Positions 12,190 through 26,049 of a stretch of DNA of 64,000 bases are shown in pieces. Every line of letters begins with the position of its first letter. The stretch's first letter is position 1. Origin of the DNA: Delphinapterus leucas (lineage: Eukaryota; Chordata; Mammalia; Artiodactyla; Monodontidae); contig NW_022098067.1 of NCBI RefSeq assembly GCF_002288925.2, positions 261,220 to 325,219 of the forward strand, read 5' to 3'. The position numbers and the translations under genes were made by a program. The notes under the pieces were generated by a model. The model had not been told where the DNA came from and did not search any database. It saw only the letters and a program-made list of their open reading frames with translations.

Positions 12190-12412
12190 CCTACTTCTTA
12201 TCTAGTGCAGAGCTTCCTAAACCACAGATTCAGGTTCAAATGCTTGCTCTGCCAACTAATAGCTAAATGACCTATTAATCTTTTTGTATCTTGATTTTCT
12301 CATCTGAAATATAGAAATAATAACAGCTTATCCTCAGATGGCTTTTCTGAGATTGAAATAAGGTAATCTTTGTACAGTATATTAATACAATGACTGAAAC
12401 ACAGTAAGTACA
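12190..12412 (+). repeat. MIR-like SINE
   Basis: Contains GCTCTGCCAACTAATAGCTA, TTTTCTCATCTGAAATATAG and TGACTGAAACACAGTAAGTA, in the normal MIR order. Confidence 0.65.
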
Positions 12413-13560
12413 AAAAAGGCATATAATTAATTTTATGAAAAAAATCCTTCAGTGGTTTACATTACCTACCAAAGCAAATACTTACCAATTGTAACACTCA
12501 GAACCTGCCATGTTTAAAAATGACTGAAAATGACTTCTGAGCTTCACTTCCCACTCTTCCAAACAAACTGAATTACATTATTTCTCAAATGTGTCTTGAA
12601 ACTTGTTCCCCTACCTTGTCATACTTTTTATTCCCCTCTATTTCTACTTAATACAATTCTACCTATTCTTCAAAGTCCAGTTTAAATGTTACTTCATTCA
12701 CAAAGTTTTCCCTTTCCTTGCTCTGTGAGATAGTTCTACTATGAATTTTCATAGAACATTATACTTCCTTAAAGCACTTTTCATATTTTCCTTACCTTGA
12801 CTTCACTCTCTTAAAGGAAGGTAATTTGTTGAAAGGAGAGAAGGTGTTTTACCTGTGTTTATGTTCTTGACCTTTTTCCAGGGCTTACTGGATTTACACA
12901 AATTTGGTTGATATGGAAAATTGTAGGTTAAGTTCAATATAATAGAAAAAGTGGCACATTAACACTTTTTGAGAGTGTTTCTTCTTTCAGAAAGAGTTAT
13001 TTTAATTGGCAAACCTAAAAGGAATCAGAGTCACTAAGAGGGCTGAAATGGTTAAACCCAAGGAATCATAATGAACTCTGCAAAATTATAATTATCAGGT
13101 TGCTATCGTATATGTGGACAAGAACACGTTAGTTAACCATTTCCCTGACTTTTGTATAAAAAAATTGAATGCATATAGACTTCATTTACTCCCATTTACT
13201 TAACACATATGGTATAGAAGGCATCAGGCTACATGCTAGGAATTGCAAAAAAAATTAGACACCAATTTTGCTCTAGGGGGTTAATTCTCTCATGACATAG
13301 ATGCAGCCTGATATTGTATAAATGATCATTTCTTCAAGTATCTGTTAAAATCTTAGGTGTAATTTATATTATACCAAGGAACATTTATGTAGGCACATAC
13401 CTCCACAATTAGTATGGAAGACAAAAGGAAAAATAAGATTAAAATACAAGTATATACTTTCCAGTCAATTTATCCAGAAATTTATTAATGGCTAAAACAA
13501 ATTAAGTCAAAGTCTCCTTTTGCTACTCATATAAGCATGCCTCTTTTATTTCTGATACCT
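12413..13560. other. Intergenic, no recognised element
   Basis: AT-rich unique DNA between repeats. No exon, RNA gene or clear repeat was seen. Confidence 0.4.
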
Positions 13561-13676
13561 TTTAGCACTGGCAAGAAATCTTGTTGGCATAAGGAACATC
13601 CGCTGGCCTTACTGGAAATGTGAGTGGAGAGGCACTTAAGGGAACTGTGGTTGGACAGTTGGCTGGAGTATCTTTT

Positions 13677-13887
13677 TTTTTTTTTTTTTTTTTTTTGCGG
13701 TACGCGGGCCTCTCACTGTTGTGGCCTCTCCTATTGCGGAGCACAGGCTCTGGACGCGCAGGCTCAGCGGCCATGGCTCACGGGCCCAGCCACTCTGCGG
13801 CATGTGGGATTCTCCTGGACCAGGGCACGAACCTGTGTCCCCTGCATCTGCAGGCAGACTCTCAACCACTGCGCCACCAGGGAAGCC
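13677..13887 (-). mobile_element. CHR-type tRNA-Glu-derived SINE
   Basis: Reads in reverse as the cetacean CHR SINE: the tRNA-related head GGGCTTCCCTGGTGGCGCAG at the right end and a poly-A tail (T-run on plus) at the left. It is flanked by a perfect 14-bp target site duplication CTGGAGTATCTTTT at 13663-13676 and 13888-13901, showing a single retroposition. Reading frames across it are by-products. Confidence 0.93.
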
Positions 13888-13989
13888 CTGGAGTATCTTT
13901 TAATAAGCTCTCTTGGAGGGTCTTCTGCTGAGCCCTGGGAGCTGATGAAAGTGAAGGGCTCTCAAGCCATCCATACACCAAAACATAAG

Positions 13990-14052
13990 TATGTATTAGT
14001 TAGGTTTCATTCATTCATTTATTCATTCATTCATTCTATATTTATTTATTTA
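13990..14052 (+). repeat. (ATTC)n/(TTTA)n simple repeat
   Basis: A short imperfect tetranucleotide microsatellite. Confidence 0.8.
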
Positions 14053-14621
14053 CCAAATAAATCACATATAACTAGAACATTTTCTGCCACAGAAAATGCT
14101 AAGGAAGAGTTAGCTTTATTGTTTTTATTATTATCTGTCCTTCACCAATTAAACTCAATGTAATGTAAAGTACAGAGGTAGCCATAGCCATAGCCTGTCA
14201 CTTCCAACGAGATTCTGTGGGGGTCTGGGCATGGCATGGATTCTATACAGAAGCTCACAAAAGACAGTGCCCTCCCCTTAGGCACAAGCCGGTTTCTCTC
14301 CATGGTATAGGAAAAAGAAACTAGTTTCCCAGGTCACACAGCTTTCAAAAGGAGCAGGAGAATGTGTACAGATAGAATGAATGGGGCATAAGGGATTTTA
14401 GAGAAATATTCTTCAAGGATAGGAACCAGAACCATTTAGAGGGATCTACCCTAAAATCTATACAATGAGCGCATAGGGCTATTTTCTTCCTTGGCCTTGG
14501 AGCTCAGCCTGAGGTCATAGAAGCCCCTCAAGTCCCCTAGAGTCCTCTTTTTTATCTCTCACAGGGCCTTCTGTCAAGGTTGTAAGGACAAATGTATATA
14601 CATACTATACTGTTTTATGTA

Positions 14622-14702
14622 AGGGACTTGAGCATCCACGGATTTTAGCATCTGCAGCGAGTCCTGGAACCAATCACCTACAGATACTGAGGGACAACTG
14701 TA
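14622..14702 (+). mobile_element. Tigger1/MER2-type DNA transposon end
   Basis: The pattern GGGACTTGAGCATCCACGGA, then TCCTGGAACCAATCACC and GAGGGACAACTGTA is the familiar terminal segment of Tigger1/MER2 elements. Only one end is visible. Confidence 0.7.
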
Positions 14703-15400
14703 CTCATTTACACTGAGGGATTAGCACAGTCTCTGTATAAAAAGGAACAAGTGTGTACTACATATTTTATATAAATATCCATAAATCTTCATGATTCAAT
14801 ATATGTAAATATATGTATCTATAGAACAGTACATACGTAAATATACTTAACACAGTGTCTGCAAAAGAATATGTATATATAGTTCTATAGAGAGTATATG
14901 TCACAAGATAGTATATTGAGATGTAAAATTGTGGTTTCTGTTCTATAGTTTCCTCTGACCTTGCCAAGAACTGTGTTCCCTAGTCTCAGATGTGCCTTCA
15001 GGACTACAATCAAAAGTTACTTGCTTGAAGGCAACATCTCTTTCCAACCTTGGGAAAACCTAAGATCATTTGACAAGGTTATGCCAGGTGTCTTCAACTA
15101 AGAGGAGAAAGGAAAAAGATTTGAAGGAAGCATGAGAGAGAGGAGCAATTTCTATAAACTGGAAAGTGGAATATTTGGGCAGTTCCCATCAGGCATAAAA
15201 ACCCCTGCTCCATTTCCAACTCCTTGGAAGCTGCTGGTGTGGTGGTGAGGTGGGCCTAGGGAGTCTGGATCCCTTAGAACTGGATCCTTACACAGTGTAG
15301 ATGAGGAAAAATTGAAAGTCAGACATTATTTTCTCCAAGGCACCGAGAGGTGGCAGAGTGGAGATTTAAGCTCAGAGCTGTCTGTTAGAAAGTCAATGCA

Positions 15401-18400
15401 TGGGGAGACGTTCAAGATGGTGGAGGAGTAAGATGTAGACATCACCTTCCTCCCCACAAATACATCAAAAATACATCTACATGTGGAACAATTCCTATAG
15501 AACACCTACTGAAAGCTGGCAGAAGACCTCAGACTTCCTAAAAGGCAAGAAAATACCCATGTACCTGGGTAGGGAAAAAGAAAAAAGAAAAAATACACAC
15601 AAAAGGATAGGGACAAGACCTGTACCTCTGGGAGGGAGCTGTGAAGGAGGAAAAGTTTCCACATACTAGGAAGCCCCTTCACTGGTGGAGATGGGAGGTG
15701 GGTGGGGGCAAAGCTTCAGAGCCACGGAGGAGAGTGCAGAAACAGGGGTGCAGAGGGCAAAGTGGAGAGATTCCTGCACAGAGGATCAGTGATGACCAGC
15801 ACTTGCCAGCCTGAGAGGCTTGTCTACTCACCTGCTGGGTTGGATGGGTGCTGGGAGCTGAGGCTCAGACTTGGGAATTCAGATCCCAAGGAGACGACTG
15901 GGGTTGACTGCATGAAGACAGCCTGAGGGGGCTAGTGCACCACAGCTAGTGGGGAGAGAGTCTGAGAAAAAGTCTGGACCAACCTAAGAGTCAAGAGACC
16001 ATTGTTTCAGGGTGCGCGAGAAGAGGAGATTCAGAGCACCACCTAAATGAGCTACAGAGATGAGCACGAGCTACAGCTATCAGCTTGGACTCCAGAGATG
16101 GGCATGAGATGCTAAGGCTGCTGCTGCAGCCACCAAGAAGCCTGTGTGAAAGCACAGGTCACTATCCACACCCCCCCAGGAGCCTGTGCAGCCCACCACT
16201 GCCAGGGTCCCATGATCCAGGGACAAGTTCCCCAGGAGAACACGCAGTGCATTCAGGCTGTTGCAACCTCACTCCAGCCTCTGCCACTGCAGGCTCACCC
16301 TGCATGCCAATTATAACTACCGTACCCCTCCCCTCCCCCCAGCATGAGTGAGCAAGACCCCCTAATCAGCCACTGCTTTAATGCCATCCTGTCTTGGTGG
16401 GAACAGATGTCTGAGGGAGACCTACAGGTAGAGGTGGGGCCAAAACCAAAGCTAAAGCCCAGGAGTTGTGCGAACAAAGAAGAGAAAGGGAAATTTCTCT
16501 ATGCAGCCTCAGGAGCAGCAGACTAAATCCCCACAATCAACTTGATTAACCCTGCATTTAAAGAATACCCTGGATAGACAGTGAATCACCCCAAAATTGA
16601 GGCAGTGGACCTTGGGAGCAACTGAAGACTTGGGATTTGCTGTCTGCAACTGATTTGTTACTGATTTTTATGTTTATCTTAGTTTAGTGTTTAGCACTTG
16701 TTATCACTGGTGGATTTGTTTATTGGTTTGGTTGCTCTCTTCTTTTTATTATCATTTTTTAATAATTTATTTTTAAATTTATTATTCTTTCTTTCTTTTT
16801 CTCCCTTTTCTTCTGAACCATGTGCTGACAGGGCCTTAGTGCTCCAGCTGGGTGTCAGACCTGAGCCTCTGAGGTGGGAGAGCTGAGTTCAGGACATTGG
16901 ACCACCAGAGAACTCCCAGCACCTTGTAATATCAATTGGTGAGAGCTCTCCAAGAGATCTCTGTTCCAATGCTAATACCCAGCTCCACCCAATGGCCAGC
17001 AAGTTCCAGTTCTGGTTGTCCCATGCCAAACAAATAGCTACATAGGAACACAACTTCAACCATTAGCAGAGAGGCTGTCTAAAATCATACTAAGTTCACA
17101 GACACCCAAGAACACACCATTGGACAAGGCCCTGCCCACCAGAAAGACAAGACCAGCCCCACACACCAGAAAAAAGGCACCAGTCCCCTCCACCAGGACC
17201 TCTACACAAGCCACTGAACCAACATCACCTGCTGGGGGCAGATACTAAAAGGAGCATGGGCTACAAACCTGCAGCCTGGGAAAAGGAGACCCCAAGCGCA
17301 GTAAGCTAAACAAAATGAGAAGACAGAGAAATATGCCACAGATGAAGGAGCAAGGTAAAAACTAACCAGAACAAACAAATGAAGAGGAAATAGGCAGTGT
17401 ACATGAAAAATAATTCAGAGTAATGATAGTAAAGATGATCCAAAATCTTGGATATAGAATGAAATAAACACAAGGAATGTTTAACAAGGACCTAGAAGAA
17501 CTAAAGAGCAAACAAACAATGATGAACAACACAATAAATTAAATTAAAAATTCTCTAGAAGGAATCAATAGCAGAATAACTGAGGCAGAAGATTGGATAA
17601 GTGACCTGAAAGATAAAACAGTGGAAATAACTACCACAGAGCAGAATAAAGAAAAAAGAATGAAAAGAATTGAGTACAGTCTCAGAGACATCTGAGACAA
17701 CATTAAACACAGCAACATTCGAATTATAGGGGGCCCAGAAGAAGAAGAGAAAAAAGAAAGGGACAGAAAATATTTGAAGAGATTATACTTGAAAACTTCC
17801 CTAATAGGGGAAATGAAATAGTCAATCAAGTCCAGGAAGATGAGAGAGTCCCATACAGGATAAATCCAAGGAGAAACACACCAAAACATATATTAATCAA
17901 ACTATCAAAAGATAAATACAAAGAAAAATATTAAAAGCAGCAAGGGAAAATCAACAAATAACATACAAGGGAATCCACATAAGGTTAAGAGCTGATCTTT
18001 CAGCAGAAACTCTGCAAACAAGAAGGGAGTGGCGGGACATATATAAAGTGATGAAAGGAAAAAACCTACAACCAAGATTACTCTACCTAGCAAGGATCTC
18101 ATTCAGATTCGACGGAGAAAAAAAAACCTTTACAGACAAGCAAAAGCTAAGAGAATTCACCACCACTTAAGCAGCTTTACAACAAATGTTAAAGGGACTT
18201 CTCTAGGCAGGAAACACAAGAGAAGGAAAAGACCTACAAAAATCAAACCCAAAACAATTAAGAAAATTGTAATAGGAACATAAATATCGATAATTCCCTT
18301 AAATGGAAATGGATTAAATGCCCCAACCAAAAGACATAGACTGGCTGAATGGACACAAAAACAAGACCCGAATATATGTTGTCTACACAAGACACATTTA

Positions 18401-21400
18401 AGACCTAGGGACACATACTGGCTGAAAGTGAGGTGACAGAAAAAGATATTCCTTGCAACTGGAAATCAAAAGAAAGCATTACTCGTATCAGACAAAATTG
18501 ACTTTAAAATAAAGACTATTACAAGAGACAAAGACGGACACTACTGAATGATCAAGGGATCAATCCAAAAAGAAGATATAACGATTGTAAATATTTATGC
18601 ACCCAACATAGGAGCATCTCAATACATAAGGCAAATGTTAACAGTCATAAAAAGGAAAATCGACAGTAACAAAATCATTGTAGGGGAATTTAACACCCCG
18701 CTTTCACCAATGAACAGATCATTGAAAATGAAAATAAATAAGGAAATACAAGCTTTAAATGATACATTAAACATGATGGACTTAATTGATATTTAGAAGA
18801 CATTCCATCCAAAAACAACAGAATACACTTTCTTCTCAAGCGTTCATGGAACATTCTCCAGGATAGATCATATCGTGGGTCACAAATCAAGCCTTGGTAA
18901 GTTTAAGAAAATTGAAATCGCATAAAGTACCTTTTCTGACCACAACACTATGAGACTAGATATCAGTTACAGGAAAAAAACTGTAAAAAATACAAACACA
19001 AGAAAGCTAAACAATACACTACTAAATAACCAAGATATCAGTAAAGAAATCAAAGGGGTAATCAAAAATTACCTGGAGGGCTTCCCTGGTGGCACAGTGG
19101 TTGAGAATCCACCTGCCAATGCAGGGGACATGGGTTCATGACCTGGTCTGGGAAGATCCCACATGCCATGGGTGGCTACGCCCATGAGCCATGGCCACTG
19201 AGCCTGTGCATCCAGAGCCTGTGCTCTGCAATGGGAGAGGCCACAACAGTGAGAGGCCCACGTACCACAAACAAACAAACAAAAAATTACCCAGAATAAA
19301 ATGACAATGAATACACGAGGACCCAAAACCTATGGGATGCAGCAAAAGCAGTTCTAAGAGGGAATTTAATAGGAATAAAATCCTCCCTCAAGAAACAAGA
19401 AATATCTCAAATAAACAACTTAACATAACAACTAATGCAATTAGAGAAAGAAGAGCAAAAAATCCACAAAGTTAGCAGAGGGAAAGAAGTCATAAATATC
19501 AAATCAGACATAAGTGAAAAAGAAATGAAGGAAACAATAGCAAAGATCAATTAAACTAAATGCTGGTTCTTTGAGAAGATAAACAATATTGATAAACCAT
19601 TAGCCAGACTCATCAAGAAAAAAAGGGAGAAGACTCAAATCAACAGGATTAGAAATGGAAAAAGATAAGTAAAAACTGACACTGCAGAAATACAAAGGAT
19701 CAGGACTGATTACAACAAGCAACTATATGCCAATAAAATGGACAACCTGGAAGAAATGGACAAAATCTTAGAAATGCACAACCTTCTGAGACTCAACCAG
19801 GAAGAAGTAGAAAATATAAACAGACAAATCACAAGTACTGAAACTGAGACTGTGATTAAAAATCTTCCAACAAACAAAAGCCCAGGACCAGATGGCTTCA
19901 CAGGTGAATTCTATCAAACATTTAGAGAAGAGCTAACACCTATCCTTCTCAAACTCTTCCAAAATATAGCAGAGGGAGGAACACTCCCAAACTCATTCCA
20001 TGAAGCCATCATCACCCTAATACTGAAACCAGACAAAGATGTCACAAAAAAAGAAAACTACAGGCCAATATCACTGATGAACATAGATGCAAAAATCCTC
20101 AACAAAATACTAGCTAACAGAATCCAACAGCACATTAAAAGGATCATACACCATGATCAAGTGAGGTTTATCCCAGGAATTCAATGATTCTTCAATATTT
20201 GCAAATCAATCAATGTGATACACCATGATAACAAAGTGAAGGATAAAAACAACATGATCATCTCAAGAGATGCAGAACAAGCTTTCAACAAAATTCAACA
20301 CCCATTTATGATAAAAGCTCTCCAGAAAGTAGGCATAGAGGGAAATTACCTCAACATAATAAAGGTCATATATGACAAATCACAGCCAACATCATTTTCA
20401 ATGGTGAAAACCTGAAGCCATTTCCTATAAGATCAGGGACAAGACAAGGTTGCCCACTCTCACCACAAATATTCAATATAGTTTTGGAAGTTTTAGCCAG
20501 CAATCAGTGAAGGAAAAGAAATAAAAGGAATCTAAATCAGAGAAGAAGAATTGAAACTGGCACTTTGCAGATGACATGACACTATACATATAGAATCCTA
20601 AAGATGCTACCAGAAAAATATGACAGCTAATCAGTGAATTTGGTAAAGTAGCAGGATACAAAATTAATGCACAGAAATCTCTGGCATTCCTACACACTAA
20701 TGATGAAAAATCTGAAAGAGAAATTAAGGAAACACTCCCATTTACCATTTCAACAAAAAGAATAAAATACCTAGGAATAAATCTACATAAGGAGGCAAAT
20801 AACCTGTATGCAGAAAACTATAAGAAACTGATGAAAGAAATTAAAGATGATACAAACAGAGAGATATACCATGTTCACAGATTAGAAGAATCAGCATTGT
20901 GAAAATGACTATACTACCTAAAGCAATCTACAGATTCAATGCAATCTCTTTCAAACTACCAGTGGCAATTTTCACAGAACTAGAACAAAAAATTTCACAA
21001 TTTGTGTGGCAACACAAAAGACCCCAAATAGCTGAAGCAATCTTGAGAAGGAAAAATGGAGCTAGAAGAATCAGGCTTCTGTACTTCAGACTATACTACA
21101 AAGCTACAGTAATCAAGAGAGTATGGTACTGGCATAGAAAGAGAAATATAGATCAATGGAACAGGATAGAAAGCCCAGAGATAAACCCACACACATATGG
21201 TCACCTTATCTTTGATAAAGGAGGCAAGAATGTGCAATGGAGAAAAGACAGCCTCTTCAATTAGTGCTGCTGGGAAAACTGGACAGCCACATGTAAAAGA
21301 ATGAAATTAGAACACTCCCTAACACCATACACAAAAATAAACTCAAAATGGATTAAACATCTAAATGTATGGCCAGAGAGTATAAACTCTTAGAGGAAAA

Positions 21401-22655
21401 CATAGGCAGAACACTCTATGACATAAATCACAGCAAGATTCTTTTTGACCCATGTCCTAGATAATTGGAAATCAAAACAAAAGTAAACAAATGGGATTTA
21501 ATGAAACTTAAAAGCTTTTGCAAAGCAAAGGAAACCATAAACAAGACGAAAAGACAACCCTCAGAATGCAGAAGGTATTTGCAAACAAAGCAACTGACAA
21601 AGGATTAATCTCCAAAATATAAAAGCAGCTCATGCAGCTCAATATCAAAAAAACAAACAACCCAATCCAAAAATGGACAGACTACCTAAACAGATATTTC
21701 CCAAAGAAGATATACAGATTGCCAACACATACATGAAAGGATGCTCAACATCACTAGTCATTAGAGAAATGTAGATCAAAACTACAATGAGGTATCACCT
21801 CACACCGGTCAGAACGGCCATCATCAAAAATTCTAAAAACAATAAATGCTGGAGAGGGTGTGGAGAAAAGGAACCGTCTTGCACTTTTGGTGGGAATATA
21901 AATTGATACAGCCGTTACAGAGAACAGTATGGAAATTCCTTAAAACACTAAAAATAGAACTACCATACAACCCAGTAATGTCACTACTGGGCATATACCC
22001 TGAGAAAACCATAATTCAAAAAGAGTCATGTACCTCAATGTTTACTGCAGCACTGTTTAGAAGATCCAGGACATGGAAACAACCTAAGTGTCCATTGACA
22101 GATGAATGGATAAAGAAGATGTGGCACATATATACAATGGAATATTACTCAGCCACAAAAAGAATAGAAATTGAGTTATTTGTAGTGAGGTGGATGGACC
22201 TAGAGTCTGTCATACAGAGTGAAGTAAGTCGTAAAGAGAAAAACAATACCATATGCTAACACATATATATGGAATCTAAAAAAAAAAATGGTTCTGATGA
22301 ACCTAGGGTCAGGACAGGAATAAAGAAGCAGAAGTTGATAGTGGCCTTGAGGACACGGGGAGGGGGAAGGGTAAGCTAGGACGAAGTGAGAGACTGGCAT
22401 GGACATATATACACTACCAAATGTAAAATAGATAGCTAGTGGAAGCAGCCACATAGCACAGGGAGATCAACTTGGTGCTTTGTGACCACCTAGGGGTGTG
22501 GGATAGGGAGGGTTGGAGGGAGACGCAAGTGGGATGGGATATGGGGATATGTATGTATATATATACATATAGCTGATTCACTTTGTTTTACGGCAGAAAC
22601 TAACACAACATTGTAAAGCAATTATACTCTAGTAAAGATGTTAAAATATTAAAAA
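15401..22655 (+). mobile_element. Nearly full-length L1 retrotransposon (degenerate)
   Basis: A 7.25-kb LINE-1 on the plus strand. The 5' UTR starts GGGGAGACGTTCAAGATGG. An ORF1-type start is at 17315 and the ORF1 C-terminal region is near 18060-18180. ORF2 spans about 18430-22258, with the endonuclease segment VNIYAPN near 18590, a reverse transcriptase FADDM near 20562, and the conserved C-terminal WIKKMWHIYTMEYYSATK near 22110-22163. The 3' UTR and a short A-tract end at 22655. A 12-bp duplication with one mismatch (AAAGTCAATGCA / AAAGTCTATGCA) flanks it at 15389-15400 and 22656-22667. Both reading frames carry many stops, ORF1 stopping 16 codons in, so this copy cannot move itself. A SINE is nested in ORF2. 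Confidence 0.93.
19078..19281 (+). mobile_element. CHR-type SINE nested in L1 ORF2
   Basis: The CHR head GGGCTTCCCTGGTGGCACAG starts at 19078 and the body ends in an (ACAA)n tail. The AAAAATTACC target duplication occurs at 19064-19073 and 19282-19291. Several former CpG positions are changed, so it is older than the copy at 38233. It must postdate the host L1. Confidence 0.92.
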
Positions 22656-22667
22656 AAAGTCTATGCA

Positions 22668-25600
22668 CTTTCTGTTAGAAATATCATAACCTTGTGCACA
22701 AAACAGTGGTTTTCTAATTGTAGTGAGTGAGGATAGTTACCTTGTACACGGGGAGGGGATGTGTAAGAGAATTTTCTTTCAGTTACCTTCCAGAGGGTGT
22801 GGTAGGAAAAAGCACAGAACTTTGAATCAAGTGACGTAGGTCTGAATCACAGCTGAGCAATCCTGAATGTTATCAACTGTAAAAAGAAAATAATAATGCT
22901 TGCCCATTTGTTTATGATAAATTTGAACTGACAGGTACTTTATAAATCGAATGATTACATACTATAATTATTACTTCCTGACCTTTAAGACTGTCCCTGT
23001 GACCAGGTACTACGTAACGATACAAGATAAGTAGTGGTTCACAGACATGAAACCCATTTTCTGGATTCATAGTTAGTATTTTCTTGAAATAAAAAGTTAA
23101 ACTTGTCGTTAGAATATTAACCAAAATTCTGTACATGCATAAATATTTGAGGTACTTTCATTGATTGATACTCTAGGCAGCTTGATTGTAAATGTAGAAT
23201 TATTAGATGTATACAGAAGCAATATAGAACCAAAACAGCATTCTGATTTTTGTATAAGGCAGATTTGGATTCAAAACTCGATTTTGCAGCATTTTAGACC
23301 TATAACCTTAGGCACGCTAACCTCCCTGATATTTCATTTTCTCACATATAAAGTGAAAATAATAATATTAAGATATGCCATGACTTTTTGGGGGATGATT
23401 AATTCCTCAAATGCAATATGCATCATGCCATCACATAATAGCTGCTCAATGAGTATTAATTCCTCTAGAGTGAAAAGACACCCCAAATCACTTACCTTAA
23501 CCCCCTTACATTGGAGATGAGGAAATAGCACTCCTAAATTTTCATTTGTTTTCTTTCATTGGAAGCAAAACTATCAGAGCTATTGGAACTATGAGTCCTG
23601 ACAAGAATGTATCAATATGCTAAATATTGATAGTAAATAATTATCTATAATGTAAATTAAATACAATTCTTGAGGAAATTCTTATTGTGCCATGAGGTAA
23701 AGCAAGTCAATGGGAATTTAATTTTCAGTTAAATGCACAACATTAACCAACACAGTGAGTTGCCTCCTTTATTAATTTTGGAACCTTGCCCAAGAAGCAG
23801 CCGTGTTACAAGGTGCTCTATCATCATCACCACCTTCATTGTCACAAGCTAATCGTTACTGTCAAGGTGGAAAATTTCTTAGTTGCATAAACCATGGCCA
23901 GGAAGCCAGGTATCATACATACTCACATTTAGTTTTACCTTAGGAAAGTGACACACATTTCCTCTTAATCATGCTGAGGAGCTTTTATTGATAAAGATAC
24001 TTATATTAAGAATCAGCTGTTATTCTGTGGTCTGACACTTACCAGGACCATACCCCAGGGTGGAATTTTCCCCAAAAGCAGCTTATTTTTTACTGACCAA
24101 CAAGGATTGAATGGCTTAAATAGATCTTCAAGTACCTCTCTTTTGGTAAATCTTTGGAAGGCCAGGGTTTTTATCCCCCTATATTACTTGCCTCTCTCTG
24201 AAGCACTTTTAATCTACTTCAAATATGCTTACGAAATTTCCTTTGTGTGTAGTATGTAATGCTTGTTAGCTGAGTAAGTTGTTTAATTTATTGTTTATAG
24301 CCTAACTACTTCCAAAATAGATTTATTGCTGAATTATTCATTGACTGAATTAATTAATATGCTTTGGGGAGCATTTTCTCAGTTGTTACACTTATTAAAT
24401 AACCTTTAATGTTTTTTTGAAATTTAATGTTCTTAATTATATAATTAGCAAGTTGAATACTTAATATTCTTCTCTTTACAACTTAACTCATAAAAAAAAT
24501 ATTTTCTTCTTTTTAACCCCCAAATATGGTGTGTTCTCTCATATCGTCACCCTTTCACATGATGTTCCCTTCCTCTCCACACTTGGCCTGATAGACTCCT
24601 GCTGGCTCTTCACATCCAGAAGGAAGCACTGCTTTTCAAGAGCAAGTCTGCTGGGAGAATGGAATGTTTGTTTTCATTAGGAACCATCTGATTGAAGAGA
24701 TTGATAAACTGAATTAAAAGGAAGTTTATTTTAAGGACTCAGAGGGATCACATAGACTCTGATAACGAGAAGTGGTTTGAAGGGATGGGTTGGGCAGGTA
24801 GTTACACCCCTCCAACCCCTCCACCAGCTTTTCTCAACAGTCTCCATTCCCATTTCTCACCACTCAACCCTACCATTCCTGTTAGCACTCGGTAAGGGTA
24901 CTGGAAAGGGTACGGTTCAGCCAGATGCGTGATTAATTTCCGGACACATTTTCATTATCTGAATATGAATACAGACTGTAAGAGCTTCTGCCAACAGTTA
25001 TTTAGTTGTTTTCTTATTTTAAGGAAGGAAACCTGGACTGTAATATATCCTTTTCCTTGTAGACTTTAGATGAGAAGAAGTAACCAACAACTTCAGACAA
25101 CTTTACTTTTCACCCTAAAAGACCCTAAACTTTGATCTCAGGGAAGCCCTGGCTTGAGTTTCAGGAGACAGTTTAACACAGATAGCAGCTGAACCAGCTG
25201 CTTTTTCTCCTTTGCTCATGGACTGACTGCTGGCTGCACCTTGACATGGCATTTTCCTCTGCCCTGCTGGGACCCCCACAGCAAATTCCACATGTTCTCT
25301 GAAGGCCTGTGGCTTGCCAAGCCACTCCCAACTTATGTCTAAGACAGGAATCATTTTGTTGGGAGGATAATTACAGTGGATTTATAATAAGGAACTTGGA
25401 GAATCTCATGGAATCCAATCTCAGGACAGCCTTCCTGAAAAATGGAACAATTACAGGCTCTGTCTCTGTCTCTCCCTCTCAGTCTCTCATGTTCTCAGCC
25501 TTAGCCTGAATGTTCACTGTTTTTTTCTCTTTCTGTAGACCAGCTTTGCTTCAAGGATAATGATCCTCCATAACGTCATTCCATGAAGGCCTTTGACACA

Positions 25601-26040
25601 CCATGGTCCTGATTCTGATTCCAATACTAGGAAACCTTAGAGATTCTGTCTACAACACGATCTGACCACGTGTTCTGGGTCTGTTGTTTCTAATTCTGAG
25701 AGAGAGCACTAGATAGGCTCTATTTTATTCTTGTGCCCCTCTGTAATCCAATTAGATTTTTGCACAACTGTGGGACTGCATGGTTGCTTAGTCCAACCAC
25801 ATCTACTGGCAATCTGAGACATCCAGTAAATATCTGTTTAAGGAACGAATAAATCAATACATGAATAAGATGGAGATAAGTCAAACCACAGCAGCACCCA
25901 TTTCCTTGCTTAAAGGTTAAGTCTGTTTTTGCTTCTTAGATAGGCCATCTGGTGCTTTCTTGGCCCCTAGTCCAGGAGTAACGAAAGCTCTCCTGCAGGT
26001 TCTCTGGACTCAACCCTGGGACTCTGGATGAAAATTCTCT
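22668..26040. other. Intergenic DNA, mostly unique and AT-rich
   Basis: No gene is recognised. Two decayed MIR-like stretches are visible at about 22830-22960 and 23220-23460. The rest shows no clear element. Confidence 0.4.
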
Positions 26041-26049
26041 CTAGACACC

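Noticed and set aside
13624..14163. 179-codon open frame
   Set aside because: Half of it is an antisense SINE with its T-run, the rest is a microsatellite and unique DNA; no coding signature.
19738..20187. 149-codon open frame with reverse transcriptase similarity
   Set aside because: It is a surviving segment of ORF2 in the long degenerate L1, not a host gene.
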